This document shows, one piece after another, positions 1-6,854 of a stretch of DNA of 9,741 nt (the first letter of the stretch is position 1; each line of letters opens with the position of its first letter). A program made the position numbers and the translations under genes. The notes beneath the pieces were generated by a model. The model ran no database searches. It was not told the origin of the DNA and worked only from the letters and a program-made list of their open reading frames with translations. The DNA comes from Thermodesulfobacteriota bacterium (lineage in GTDB: Bacteria; Desulfobacterota; RBG-13-43-22), in the NCBI GenBank assembly GCA_025454185.1, contig JALOOY010000021.1, forward strand, positions 1 through 9,741, written 5' to 3'.

Positions 1-1401
1 CCAGAGGGCCGGGAGCTGAAAGGCCGGCTCCTGGGTCGGGATGCCTTCGAGGGCCGTCTTGACTTCTCCCGGGCTCAGGGCCATGCAGTAACCGAGCATC
101 ATTTCGCCCCGGGCCACTTCGTTGCTCTTGATCAGCACCCGGTACTCGCCGGGTTTCAGTTGCAGATTGTCGCGCACCCGCAGGGGGGGCACGATGAACC
201 CCAGGTCCAGGGCAAACTGGCGGCGGATGGAGCGAATCCGCTCCAACAGGTTGCCCTGCTGTTCCTCGTCCACCAGGGGGATCAGACCATAGCCCACTTC
301 CAGTTCCAGCAAATCCAGATGGAGCAGTGACTCGATCTGTTCGGGGGCCTGGGCCGCCGCCGGAGGGACCGCCGCCCGCTCCTGTTTTTCGGCCAGACGC
401 CGCTGCTCCCGGAAAACCAGGAAGGCCAGCGACCCGACCACCAGCGACAAACCCAGGAAGGGGATATGGGGCAGCCCGGGGATCAGACTGAAGAGGAAGA
501 GGATGGCGGCCGAAAGGCCGATGGCCTGGGGCTGCAACTTGAACTGTTTGCTGAATTCCTTGCCCATGCTCTGTTCAGAGGCGGCCCGGCTGACAATAAT
601 ACCGGCCGCGGTGGAAATCATCAGGGCCGGAATCTGCGTCACCAGGGCATCACCGATGGACAGGGTGGTATAGGTCTGGGCCGACAGGGCCAGGGGCAGG
701 TTCTGCTGCAACACCCCGATGATGAAGCCGCCGCCGATATTGATCAGGATGATGATGATGCCGGCCACGGCTTCGCCGCGCACGAACTTGCTGGCCCCGT
801 CCATGGCCCCGTAGAATTCAGCCTCCCGCGCGATCTGGGTGCGCCGGCGGCGGGCCTCCTGGTCGTCGATCAATCCCGCATTCAGGTCGGCGTCGATGCT
901 CATCTGCTTGCCCGGCATGGCATCCAGGGTAAAGCGGGCGGCCACTTCCGCGATCCGGCCGCTGCCCTTGGTAATGACCACGAAATTGATGATGACCAAG
1001 ATGCTGAAAATGATGAACCCGACCACGAAATTTCCGCCCACCACAAAGTTGCCGAAAGACTTGATCACCTGGCCGGCGGCCCCTACACCTTCATTGCCAT
1101 GGAGCAGGATCAGGCGGGTGGAGGCGATGTTCAAGGACAGCCGGAACAGGGTGGTCACCAGCAGGATGGAAGGAAAGGTGGAGAAATCCAAGGGCTTGGT
1201 GATATAGGTGGAAGTCAGCAGGATGATCAGGGAGAAGGTGATGCTGATGGACAGCAACAGGTCCAGGATAAAGGTGGGCAGGGGAATGATCATGACCAGC
1301 AGGATGGCCACCACCCCGACCCCCATGAGCATATCGCCCTGATTCAACGGCAGCCGGTTCGAGAGCCCGGGGGCGGTCGGCGTCAATGATTCTGCGGCCA
1401 T
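1..1401 (-). CDS. flhA: FlhA, flagellar export gate protein (partial, N-terminal 467 residues; 3' end off window)
   Basis: FlhA is the large membrane subunit of the flagellar type III export gate. It couples proton motive force to export and carries a cytosolic platform that docks chaperone-substrate complexes. The frame is open from the ATG at 1401 to the left edge, giving 467 codons of a protein usually near 690. Seen in it: hydrophobic segments from about residue 25, the FHIPEP-family signature RLSLNIASTRLIL at about 87-99, and GAMDGASKFVRGE at about 198-210, whose Asp (about 201) corresponds to the conserved essential Asp of the family. More membrane segments follow to about residue 320, then a charged linker and the start of the cytosolic domain. 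The ATG lies 3 nt after the flhB stop, with an AAGAGGA ribosome site inside the end of flhB. It is the last gene visible in the fliL operon. No frameshift was seen. Confidence 0.96.
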   Translation of the reverse strand, partial: MAAESLTPTAPGLSNRLPLNQGDMLMGVGVVAILLVMIIPLPTFILDLLLSISITFSLIILLTSTYITKPLDFSTFPSILLVTTLFRLSLNIASTRLILLHGNEGVGAAGQVIKSFGNFVVGGNFVVGFIIFSILVIINFVVITKGSGRIAEVAARFTLDAMPGKQMSIDADLNAGLIDDQEARRRRTQIAREAEFYGAMDGASKFVRGEAVAGIIIILINIGGGFIIGVLQQNLPLALSAQTYTTLSIGDALVTQIPALMISTAAGIIVSRAASEQSMGKEFSKQFKLQPQAIGLSAAILFLFSLIPGLPHIPFLGLSLVVGSLAFLVFREQRRLAEKQERAAVPPAAAQAPEQIESLLHLDLLELEVGYGLIPLVDEEQQGNLLERIRSIRRQFALDLGFIVPPLRVRDNLQLKPGEYRVLIKSNEVARGEMMLGYCMALSPGEVKTALEGIPTQEPAFQLPALW

Positions 1402-1404
1402 GGT

Positions 1405-2472
1405 CTAATTCCTCTTGTTTTTCAGCCGGTACACATAGGCCAAAATTTCGGCCACGACCTGGTAGGCCCCCGGCGGGATGAACTGCCCCAGGTCCACGGT
1501 CTTGAACAGGGTTTGGGCCACCGGTTTGTTTTCCACCAGGGGAACGCCGTGCCGGCGGGCCGTTTCCTTGATTTTTTCGGCAACCAGGCCGGCGCCCTTG
1601 GCCACCACCTGGGGGGCGGCCATTTCCTGATTGCGGTAGCGCAGGGCCACGGCCAGGTGGGTCGGGTTGGTGATGACCACGTCCGCCCGGGGGACTTCGG
1701 CCATCATTCTGCGGCGGGCCATTTCCCGCTGGATGCTGCGGATCCGCGACTTGATCAGGGGATCGCCTTCGGTCTGCTTGTACTCCTCCTTCATTTCCTG
1801 GGGGCTCATGCGCAGCCTTTTTTCATAGCGGTAGCGTTGAAAGAAATAATCCAGCGCGGCCAGCGCCAACATGGCCAGCAGCGCTTTGAAAAAAATGGCC
1901 AGGGCCACCCGGAGCATGTAGGCCAGGATATCCGGCAGGGCCTTGTCCAGCAGGGGGACTATTTCGGGCAGTTCCTTTTGAATCGTCGCGGCCGCCACCC
2001 AGCCGATAATCAGCAGCTTGCACACCGACTTGAGCAACTCCGCCCAGGACTGCAGCGAAAAAAGCCGCTGCAGTCCTTTAAACAGGTTGATTTTATTCAG
2101 GTCGGGTTTAAGGAGTTGCGGGGCGAACAGGGCGCCCACCTGGGCATAATTGGCCAGCACGGCCATGGCGGTCACGGCCAATAGGATGGGGGCCAGCGTG
2201 GTCAACAGAAAGACAAGCAGTTCCCGGTGCAGGTCCAGGACCGTGGCCGGGTTCAGGGAAACGGCCCCGGCCTGGTGGAACCAATGGGCCGAGCGGACCG
2301 TCAACTGCCGCCAGAGGTGCTGCCCTCCCAGATACAACGCCAACAGCCCGGTCAGGAGGACCAGGACCGCGGGGATCTCCCGACTGCGGGCCACTTCCCC
2401 TTTTTTGCGGGCTTCCTCCCGCCGCCGGGGGGTCGCCTTTTCGGTTTTTTCTCCCGCGGGTTCCTCGGCCAT
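1405..2472 (-). CDS. flhB: FlhB, export gate protein and substrate-specificity switch
   Basis: FlhB is an inner-membrane component of the flagellar type III export gate whose cytosolic domain cleaves itself and switches export from rod/hook to filament substrates. The 355-residue length is typical. The N-terminus is charged (EKTEKATPRRREEARKKGEV), as in the family, and is followed by four hydrophobic segments at about 33-50, 85-110, 145-163 and 185-207. The linker has the conserved pattern MSPQEMKEEYKQTEGDP at about 222-238. The autocleavage motif NPTH falls at residues 269-272 and is intact, so self-cleavage between Asn and Pro is expected. The ATG is 2 nt after the fliR stop, with a GGAAGG ribosome site overlapping that stop, suggesting translational coupling. 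The FliK partner that triggers the switch lies in the same window. Confidence 0.98.
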   Translation of the reverse strand: MAEEPAGEKTEKATPRRREEARKKGEVARSREIPAVLVLLTGLLALYLGGQHLWRQLTVRSAHWFHQAGAVSLNPATVLDLHRELLVFLLTTLAPILLAVTAMAVLANYAQVGALFAPQLLKPDLNKINLFKGLQRLFSLQSWAELLKSVCKLLIIGWVAAATIQKELPEIVPLLDKALPDILAYMLRVALAIFFKALLAMLALAALDYFFQRYRYEKRLRMSPQEMKEEYKQTEGDPLIKSRIRSIQREMARRRMMAEVPRADVVITNPTHLAVALRYRNQEMAAPQVVAKGAGLVAEKIKETARRHGVPLVENKPVAQTLFKTVDLGQFIPPGAYQVVAEILAYVYRLKNKRN

Positions 2473-2474
2473 TT

Positions 2475-3266
2475 TTACCTTCCGATCAGGGGCAGCACGG
2501 TGTACACCATTTCCCGTCCGGTCTGGTCAAACAAAGACTGGAGATAGGGGGCGAACAGATCCAGCGACAACAGCCAGAAGAGCAGCCCCAGACCGATGGT
2601 CAGGGGAAAGCTGGCCATCAGCAGATTGATCTGGGGGACCATTTTAGCGGTCAGCCCCAGAGCGATCTGCGTAAAAAGAATGATGGCGGTCACCGGGGCG
2701 GCCAATTTGACCGCCACCACGAACATTTTTCCCGAAAGCTGCAATAAGTAATGGTACAGACCGGTTTTCATTTGCCAGCCCCCGGGGACGATTTCCCGGA
2801 AACTCTCCACCAGGGCCTTGAAAAACCAGTGATGCCCGTCCAGGGCCAAAAACAATAGAAGGCCCGCCAGGTAATTGAATTCTGCCACGACGGTCGTATT
2901 CAGGCCTGATTGGGGATCGATGAGGCTGGCCATGGCCAGGCCCATCTGGTAGCCCAGGAATTCACCCGCCAATTGGATCCCGGCAAATATCAGCTTGACC
3001 GCCAATCCCAGACACAGTCCGATCATCAGCTCGGCGATGAGATAGAATACAAATCCGGCCGGCTCAAATAGCCGCCCCTGTACCTCCACAGCCACCAGGG
3101 GCAGGAGGATCAGGCTGATCACCAGGGCCAGGCCCACCTTGACCAGGACCGGCACGTAGCGGGTACCCAGCAGGGGCATCAAGAAGAGGATGGAGGCCAC
3201 CCGAATCAGGACGATGGCAAAGGATTGAAATTGCTGCAGGGTCCAGTTTAACAGGGTCGGAGTCAC
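2475..3266 (-). CDS. fliR: FliR, flagellar export gate membrane protein
   Basis: FliR is a polytopic inner-membrane protein that, with FliP and FliQ, builds the helical core of the flagellar export gate. The 263-residue product has the usual family length and is almost entirely hydrophobic, with about six membrane stretches. Family-like features are the N-terminal helix with an Arg (VLIRVASILFLMP, about 20-32), the segment LAGLLLFLALDGHHWFFKAL at about 133-152, and a late hydrophobic block around 215-240 followed by a short tail. The start codon is GTG at 3266, 7 nt after the fliQ stop, with TGAGG as a modest ribosome site. The N-terminus aligns in length with known FliR, which supports this start. 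Its place between fliQ and flhB matches the common fliOPQR-flhBA order. Confidence 0.97.
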   Translation of the reverse strand: MTPTLLNWTLQQFQSFAIVLIRVASILFLMPLLGTRYVPVLVKVGLALVISLILLPLVAVEVQGRLFEPAGFVFYLIAELMIGLCLGLAVKLIFAGIQLAGEFLGYQMGLAMASLIDPQSGLNTTVVAEFNYLAGLLLFLALDGHHWFFKALVESFREIVPGGWQMKTGLYHYLLQLSGKMFVVAVKLAAPVTAIILFTQIALGLTAKMVPQINLLMASFPLTIGLGLLFWLLSLDLFAPYLQSLFDQTGREMVYTVLPLIGR

Positions 3267-3273
3267 CGGGGCC

Positions 3274-3543
3274 TCACTTGGCGTACACAGGAATATTCAG
3301 GATCAATTGACTCGTATAGGCCGTCATTTTATTCATGATCCAGGGCAGGGTCAGCAACAGGGTCAACAAAATGGCTACAATTTTGGGCACCATGACCAGG
3401 GTCATCTCCTGGATCTGGGTCAGGGCCTGGAGGAGACCGATGGCCACCCCCACCACCAGGCCCACCGCCAGCATGGGCAGACAGATCAGCAGGGTCAGCT
3501 CCACCGTTTCTTTGGCCAGCGTGATTACCAGATCGGGCGTCAT
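3274..3543 (-). CDS. fliQ: FliQ, small flagellar export gate protein
   Basis: FliQ is a small two-helix membrane protein present in several copies in the FliP/Q/R export gate. The 89-residue length is exactly typical. Two hydrophobic hairpin segments are visible at about 17-38 and 50-68. Between them is the conserved loop LQALTQIQEMTLVMVPKI (about 38-55), which matches the family pattern of an aromatic or Leu, then Gln-Ala, then TQI and VPK. The ATG at 3543 has a strong AAGGAG ribosome site at 3549-3554, 5 nt upstream, and lies 16 nt after the fliP stop. No anomalies were seen. Confidence 0.97.
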   Translation of the reverse strand: MTPDLVITLAKETVELTLLICLPMLAVGLVVGVAIGLLQALTQIQEMTLVMVPKIVAILLTLLLTLPWIMNKMTAYTSQLILNIPVYAK

Positions 3544-3559
3544 CGTCTCTCCTTCCCCC

Positions 3560-4324
3560 CTACAGGAAACTCTTGACCAGCGACCCCACGATCAGGTGCC
3601 AGCCGTCCACCAGGACGAAGAGCAGGACCTTGAAGGGCAGGGCGATCATCACCGGGGGCAGCATCATCATGCCCATGGACAAAAGGATGCTGGATACGAC
3701 CATGTCGATCACCAGAAAAGGCAGAAAGAGGACGAAGCCGATCTGGAAGGCGGTCTTCAATTCACTGATCATGAAGGCCGGTATCAGGACCAGGGTCGGG
3801 ATTTCCTCCGTATTTTTGGGCTTGGCGATCTTGGCCAGGTTGATGAACAGGGCCAGGTCTTTTTCCCTGGTTTGCTTGAACATAAAGGCCCGCACCGGTT
3901 TGGCCGCCGCCTCCAGGGCCTGCTCCTGGGATATCTTTTTACTCATGTACGGGTCCCAGGCGCTTTCTTTTACCGTCTGCCAGACCGGCGTCATGATAAA
4001 AAAGGTCAAGAACAGGGACAGGCCGATGATAATCTGATTGGGCGGCATCTGCTGGGTCCCGATGGCGTGCCGCAGGAAGGAAAAGACCACGGCCAGTCGG
4101 GTAAACGAGGTCATCATGATCAGAATGGCCGGGGCCAGGGACAGCACCGTCAGCAGCATCAGGATCTGCAGCAGGGCCGAGACCTCTCCCGGGTTCTTGG
4201 CCTCCCCCAGACCGACCTTCAAGGTAGGCACCGGCAACTGCCCCCAGCCGGGAACGGCGATCACCAGGACCAGGGAGCAGGCCAGCAATCCGATGACCAG
4301 GGAGCGCCGACCGCTATTTCCCAT
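3560..4324 (-). CDS. fliP: FliP, flagellar export gate protein with signal peptide
   Basis: FliP is a core membrane subunit of the flagellar export gate, unusual among gate proteins in carrying a cleavable signal peptide. I place the start at the ATG at 4324 (254 residues). A GTG three codons upstream at 4333 would give 257, but it abuts its purine-rich site with no spacing, whereas GAAGAG at 4333-4338 is 8 nt from the ATG. The N-terminus has two Arg, then a hydrophobic run ending near PGWGQ at about 28-32, a likely cleavage region. Family blocks seen are ILIMMTSFTRLAVVFSFLR, IGTQQMPPNQIIIGLSLFLT and the late PFKVLLFVLVDGWHLIVGSL. The gene overlaps the 3' end of fliO by about 11 nt, so translation is probably coupled. 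Confidence 0.97.
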   Translation of the reverse strand: MGNSGRRSLVIGLLACSLVLVIAVPGWGQLPVPTLKVGLGEAKNPGEVSALLQILMLLTVLSLAPAILIMMTSFTRLAVVFSFLRHAIGTQQMPPNQIIIGLSLFLTFFIMTPVWQTVKESAWDPYMSKKISQEQALEAAAKPVRAFMFKQTREKDLALFINLAKIAKPKNTEEIPTLVLIPAFMISELKTAFQIGFVLFLPFLVIDMVVSSILLSMGMMMLPPVMIALPFKVLLFVLVDGWHLIVGSLVKSFL

Positions 4325-4697
4325 GGGTGACACTCTTCAGGCGCCGGATCAAGGCCTCCTTTTTCAGGGGCAGGCTGTTCAGGAATGCCGGCCGGGGGCC
4401 GCCGGGATCGGGACGACCCGGGGTCCCGATTTTTTCCAGGATTTCCGGATGTTCGATTTTGGTCAGGACATTGATCTGGGATTCGGAAACCCCCAGGGCC
4501 AGCACCTCCCCGCCGATTTCGACCAGGGAAATGTATTTCCGCGGGGCAATCCACTGGCTGGTCAGGACCCGGATAGCCCCCTCGGCCGGTCCCTGCTTCC
4601 GGCCCCAGGACGTCTGCTTGAGGAAGCGCAGCAGGAAAAAGAGGAGTCCCAGCACGATTCCCAGCGCCAGGAGCATTTTGAAGGCCGCCCAGACCAT
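4314..4697 (-). CDS. fliO: FliO, export gate assembly membrane protein
   Basis: FliO is a bitopic membrane protein that assists assembly or stability of the FliP ring and is the least conserved of the export-gate genes. The 127-residue product begins with one membrane helix (about 2-25, Leu/Ala/Gly rich). A basic loop (RFLKQTSWGRKQG) follows, and then the small FliO/FliZ-type domain with SQWIAPRKYISLVEIGGEVLALGVSESQINVLTKI at about 48-82. The C-terminal tail is Pro/Gly and Lys rich. Identity rests on this domain pattern plus its position directly before fliP. The ATG at 4697 lies 12 nt after the fliN stop with only a weak GGGAAAAG site, so coupling to fliN is plausible. Its 3' end overlaps fliP. 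Confidence 0.9.
   Translation of the reverse strand: MVWAAFKMLLALGIVLGLLFFLLRFLKQTSWGRKQGPAEGAIRVLTSQWIAPRKYISLVEIGGEVLALGVSESQINVLTKIEHPEILEKIGTPGRPDPGGPRPAFLNSLPLKKEALIRRLKSVTHGK
4333..4338 (-). promoter_or_regulatory. Ribosome binding site deciding the fliP start
   Basis: On the minus strand the bases read GAAGAG, 8 nt before the ATG at 4324. The competing upstream GTG at 4333 uses the last G of this run as its first base and so has no proper spacing. This favours the 254-residue form of FliP. It is a modest rather than perfect anti-16S match, fitting coupling with the overlapping fliO. Confidence 0.6.
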
Positions 4698-4709
4698 GAC
4701 CGCTTTTCC

Positions 4710-5078
4710 CTAACCTAACCGCCGGACCCGTTCGCTGGGGCTGATGATGTCGGTGAGGCGGACGCCGAATTTTTCATTCACCACCACGACTTCCCCCCGG
4801 GCGATCAATTTGTGGTTGACCAGGACTTCCAGGGGTTCCCCGGCCAGCTTGGCCAGTTCGATGACCGATCCCTGTCCCAACTGCAACAGCTCGCTGATCA
4901 ACATTTTGGCCCGGCCCAGTTCCACAGCCACCTCCATGGGAATATCGAGGATGAAATCCAGGTTGCCCACCTCGTTGCCGGCCGGGTCGCTCCGGGGTTC
5001 CCCCAAGGGATTCAATTCCAGATTCATGACTTCCTGCATATCCTCTTCCGAGAGAATCGCTTCCTGCTGCTCTTCCAT
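4710..5078 (-). CDS. fliN: FliN, flagellar motor switch C-ring protein
   Basis: FliN forms the lower part of the cytoplasmic C-ring with FliM and helps dock export substrates. The 122-residue protein is a plain FliN with no CheC/FliY phosphatase domain. The C-terminal SpoA domain spans about residues 40-121. It starts with LDFILDIPMEVAVELGRAKM, continues with LLQLGQGSVIELAKLAGEPLEVLVN and ends with RGEVVVVNEKFGVRLTDII, all classic family blocks. The N-terminal 35 residues are acidic and contain AILSEEDMQEVMN at about 7-19, which resembles the CheY-binding start of FliM. The ATG at 5078 is 18 nt after the fliM stop, with an AAGAAGG ribosome site. A nearby fliM supports the assignment over type III SctQ homologues. 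Confidence 0.97.
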   Translation of the reverse strand: MEEQQEAILSEEDMQEVMNLELNPLGEPRSDPAGNEVGNLDFILDIPMEVAVELGRAKMLISELLQLGQGSVIELAKLAGEPLEVLVNHKLIARGEVVVVNEKFGVRLTDIISPSERVRRLG

Positions 5079-5096
5079 GGGTCCCTTCTTTCCCGT

Positions 5097-6074
5097 TTAG
5101 TTGCTTGGTTCGATGCGTTCTTCAACCTGAAAGGCCTTGCTGCTGCCGTAGAGTCCCGACCGCCCCCGGTACTTGGGCACCCCCTGGACCTTGGCCACCA
5201 GGGCTTCATGGGCGTCCTTTTCCAACAGCAGCGTATCCCCCACCTTCAGGTTCAGCAGTTCCCTGATCTTGACCCGGGCCTGGCCCAGTTCGACCACCAT
5301 CTCGATCTCCGCCTGCCGGATGGCCTTTTCGAAACGTTTGATCCAGGTCTTGTCCAGCTCCATCTGGTCGCTTTGGTACCCGGAATACAATTTATTCTTG
5401 ATGGGCTCCACCAGGGCGTAGGGGTAGCAGACCGTGATCATGCCGTTGCAGTGCTCCATCTCCAGGCCGAAGGTATTCATGATCATCAGGTCGGTGGGAG
5501 ACACGATGCTGACAAACTGGGGATTGATCTCGCTGCGCACGTGCTGGATGCCCACCGGATGGACCGGTTGCCAGGCCTTTTCCATCTCCTGCAAAAAGGT
5601 GGCGACCATGCGGTGGATCAGACGGGACTCGATGGCCGTGAATTCCCGCCCTTCGATCCGGTAGGTCCCTTTCCCCGTCCCGCCCAGAAAAACATCGATG
5701 AGCGTGAAAACCATTTTGGGGTCCAGGGCCAGCAGGCCGTGACCGCGCAACGGGTCCATTTTAAAAATATGCAGGCTGCTGGGCACCGGCAGGGTGCGGA
5801 TGAACTCCCCGAATTTCAGCATCTGCACTCCCCGGGGGTTCATGTCCACCATTTTACGGAGGGACGTGGTCAGGCTGTTGCGGACCATGCGGCAGAAATG
5901 ATCGTTGATGATTTCCATGGCCGGCATGCGTCCCCGGATGATCCGGTCTTGATTGGTCAAATCATAGGCCACGATGCCGGCTTCCACCTTTTCCTCGGCC
6001 TGGGTGGCTACCTCCCCGTCGTCCATGCCCCGGAGCAGGGCGTCGATCTCTTCTTGGGAAAGGATCTTGGTCAT
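5097..6074 (-). CDS. fliM: FliM, flagellar motor switch protein
   Basis: FliM is the C-ring protein that receives phospho-CheY and, through FliG and FliN, sets the direction of rotation. The 325-residue length is typical. The N-terminal CheY-binding peptide is clear (ILSQEEIDALL, residues 4-14). It is followed by a linker and the middle CheC-like domain starting near residue 35 (AYDLTNQDRIIRGRMPAMEI). The FliG-contacting loop motif GGTG is at about 131-134. The C-terminal SpoA domain runs from about 245 (VVELGQARVKIRELLNLKVGDTL) to about 310. The ATG at 6074 overlaps the fliL stop as ATGA, and there is no good ribosome site upstream, so translation probably depends on re-initiation after fliL. 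Confidence 0.98.
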   Translation of the reverse strand: MTKILSQEEIDALLRGMDDGEVATQAEEKVEAGIVAYDLTNQDRIIRGRMPAMEIINDHFCRMVRNSLTTSLRKMVDMNPRGVQMLKFGEFIRTLPVPSSLHIFKMDPLRGHGLLALDPKMVFTLIDVFLGGTGKGTYRIEGREFTAIESRLIHRMVATFLQEMEKAWQPVHPVGIQHVRSEINPQFVSIVSPTDLMIMNTFGLEMEHCNGMITVCYPYALVEPIKNKLYSGYQSDQMELDKTWIKRFEKAIRQAEIEMVVELGQARVKIRELLNLKVGDTLLLEKDAHEALVAKVQGVPKYRGRSGLYGSSKAFQVEERIEPSN

Positions 6075-6610
6075 TGGATCACGAATTCCGTGTAGTAAAC
6101 GGCCTTGAATTGAAAGCCGGCCATTTTGGGATTGAGGTTTTTCAGGATCTCTTCCTTCAATTTTTCTTTCCCGGCGGCTTCCAGGAGTTCCTGATGCGTT
6201 TTCTTGGCCAGAATGGACAGGACCGTATCCTTGATCTGGGGGAGCCTTTGGGTGTATTCTTCCTGCTGCTCCGGACCGTTCCCCTCCAGGTTGATCCGGA
6301 TTTTCAGGTAGCGGGACTGCTCGGCGTCGGCCAGGTTGACGATGAAGGGATCCATATTGTAGATGAAGCCGTGCTTCTCTTGGGGCGGCTTATTTTTCTT
6401 GGCGCCGTGGGCATCCTGGGCCGGCCCGAAAAATTGTAAAGGCCCGGGAAGGACTTCCGGGAAAAAAAAGGCCGCCGCGCTCAGACCGGAGACCAGGAGC
6501 AACAACAGGCCGCCGCCCAGGATCAGCCATTTCTTCAAGGAAGACTTGGCCGGAACGGTCCCCTCTTCCTCTATGGCCTCCAGCGGAATTTCTGCAATCT
6601 GTTTATCCAT
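6071..6610 (-). CDS. fliL: FliL, flagellar basal body-associated protein
   Basis: FliL is a single-pass inner-membrane protein around the basal body that interacts with the stator and supports motor output. The 179-residue product has a short cytoplasmic N-terminus, one membrane helix at about 27-50 (WLILGGGLLLLLVSGLSAAA), a Lys/Pro-rich linker (HGAKKNKPPQEKHG), and then the periplasmic domain. That domain has the family pattern MDPFIVNLADAEQSRYLKIRINLE (about 86-109) and ends in KAVYYTEFVIQ, matching the usual FliL C-terminus. It is the first gene after the sigma-54 promoter at 6646-6662. The ATG at 6610 has CGGAG just upstream with short spacing. It overlaps fliM by 4 nt. Confidence 0.96.
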   Translation of the reverse strand: MDKQIAEIPLEAIEEEGTVPAKSSLKKWLILGGGLLLLLVSGLSAAAFFFPEVLPGPLQFFGPAQDAHGAKKNKPPQEKHGFIYNMDPFIVNLADAEQSRYLKIRINLEGNGPEQQEEYTQRLPQIKDTVLSILAKKTHQELLEAAGKEKLKEEILKNLNPKMAGFQFKAVYYTEFVIQ

Positions 6611-6645
6611 TTTCTCCGACCTGTTTTTTGATTCGCGATCATAGA

Positions 6646-6662
6646 TAGCAAAGCCTGTGCCA
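6646..6662 (-). promoter_or_regulatory. Sigma-54 (-24/-12) promoter of the fliL operon
   Basis: Reading the minus strand from 6662 the bases are TGGCAC, then AGGCT, then TTGCTA. This matches the known RpoN consensus TGGCAC-N5-TTGC(A/T) at every core base, with the required 10 nt between the GG (6661-6660) and GC (6649-6648) dinucleotides. The predicted transcription start is near 6636, leaving a 5' leader of about 26 nt before the fliL ATG at 6610. A perfect palindrome CCCGGCCGGG (6665-6674) sits immediately upstream of the -24 box. Sigma-54 promoters need an enhancer-binding protein, and candidate sites for one lie at 6745-6779. Confidence 0.9.
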
Positions 6663-6676
6663 GTCCCGGCCGGGGG

Positions 6677-6718
6677 TTTTATTTATAAAAATATTGAATT
6701 TATTGAATTTTTTATTTC
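6677..6718. other. AT-rich stretch with tandem 9-bp repeat between promoter and activator sites
   Basis: About 40 bp are almost pure A/T in an otherwise GC-rich window. Inside is a tandem direct repeat TATTGAATT at 6692-6700 and 6701-6709. The stretch lies exactly between the -24/-12 promoter and the dyad elements at 6745-6779, where sigma-54 systems often have a bent or IHF-bound segment that loops the activator onto the polymerase. No good match to the IHF consensus was found (the best attempt has at least two mismatches), so only intrinsic bending or easy looping is suggested. Confidence 0.55.
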
Positions 6719-6744
6719 AGAACGGGCGGAGCCGCTCTGCGGGC

Positions 6745-6758
6745 TTGTCAATTGGCAA
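6745..6758. promoter_or_regulatory. Candidate activator site 1 (imperfect palindrome)
   Basis: The bases TTGTCAATTGGCAA form a 14-bp palindrome around CAATTG with one mismatched pair. It begins with the GTCAAT half-site known from FleQ-type flagellar regulator sites. Its centre is about 115 bp upstream of the predicted transcription start and 21 bp from the centre of the next dyad. That puts both on the same DNA face, a layout typical of sites for NtrC-family activators. The protein that binds is not in the window. Confidence 0.5.
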
Positions 6759-6765
6759 CCGAAGA

Positions 6766-6779
6766 GTCAAGGAATTGAC
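6766..6779. promoter_or_regulatory. Candidate activator site 2, resembling a FleQ box
   Basis: The bases GTCAAGGAATTGAC have perfect 5-bp inverted arms (GTCAA/TTGAC) separated by 4 bp. As I recall it, the FleQ-site consensus in Pseudomonas is close to GTCAATAAATTGAC, and this differs at two central positions only. Together with the dyad at 6745-6758 it lies about 110-140 bp upstream of the predicted fliL start, the normal range for a sigma-54 enhancer. The outer arms GTCAATT (6747-6753) and AATTGAC (6773-6779) also form a perfect 7-bp inverted repeat. Confidence 0.55.
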
Positions 6780-6854
6780 GGTCCCGGAAACAAGCCGGGC
6801 AAGAGAGTAAAAAGGCGGAATACGGGCCGACGGGCAGGAGAAGCCGGGGGCGGC

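Noticed and set aside
4276..4324. Lipobox-like LLAC in the FliP signal peptide
   Set aside because: The hydrophobic run continues well past the Cys, so it is not at the end of the h-region. FliP is known to have an ordinary cleaved signal peptide, and a likely cleavage region is seen near PGWGQ.
4710..6074. Type III secretion (injectisome) reading of the switch and gate genes
   Set aside because: FliM with a CheY-binding peptide, FlgE, FlgD, FliK and FliL are flagellum-specific, so the export gate is the flagellar one.
4812..6095. A 427-codon open frame on the plus strand
   Set aside because: It runs opposite to fliN and fliM, whose motifs are unmistakable. Its product is rich in His/Gln/Asp/Gly with no domain pattern, as expected from the antisense of GC-rich genes. 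Other long plus-strand frames (for example 466-1389, 3335-4330, 7488-8405) are rejected for the same reason.
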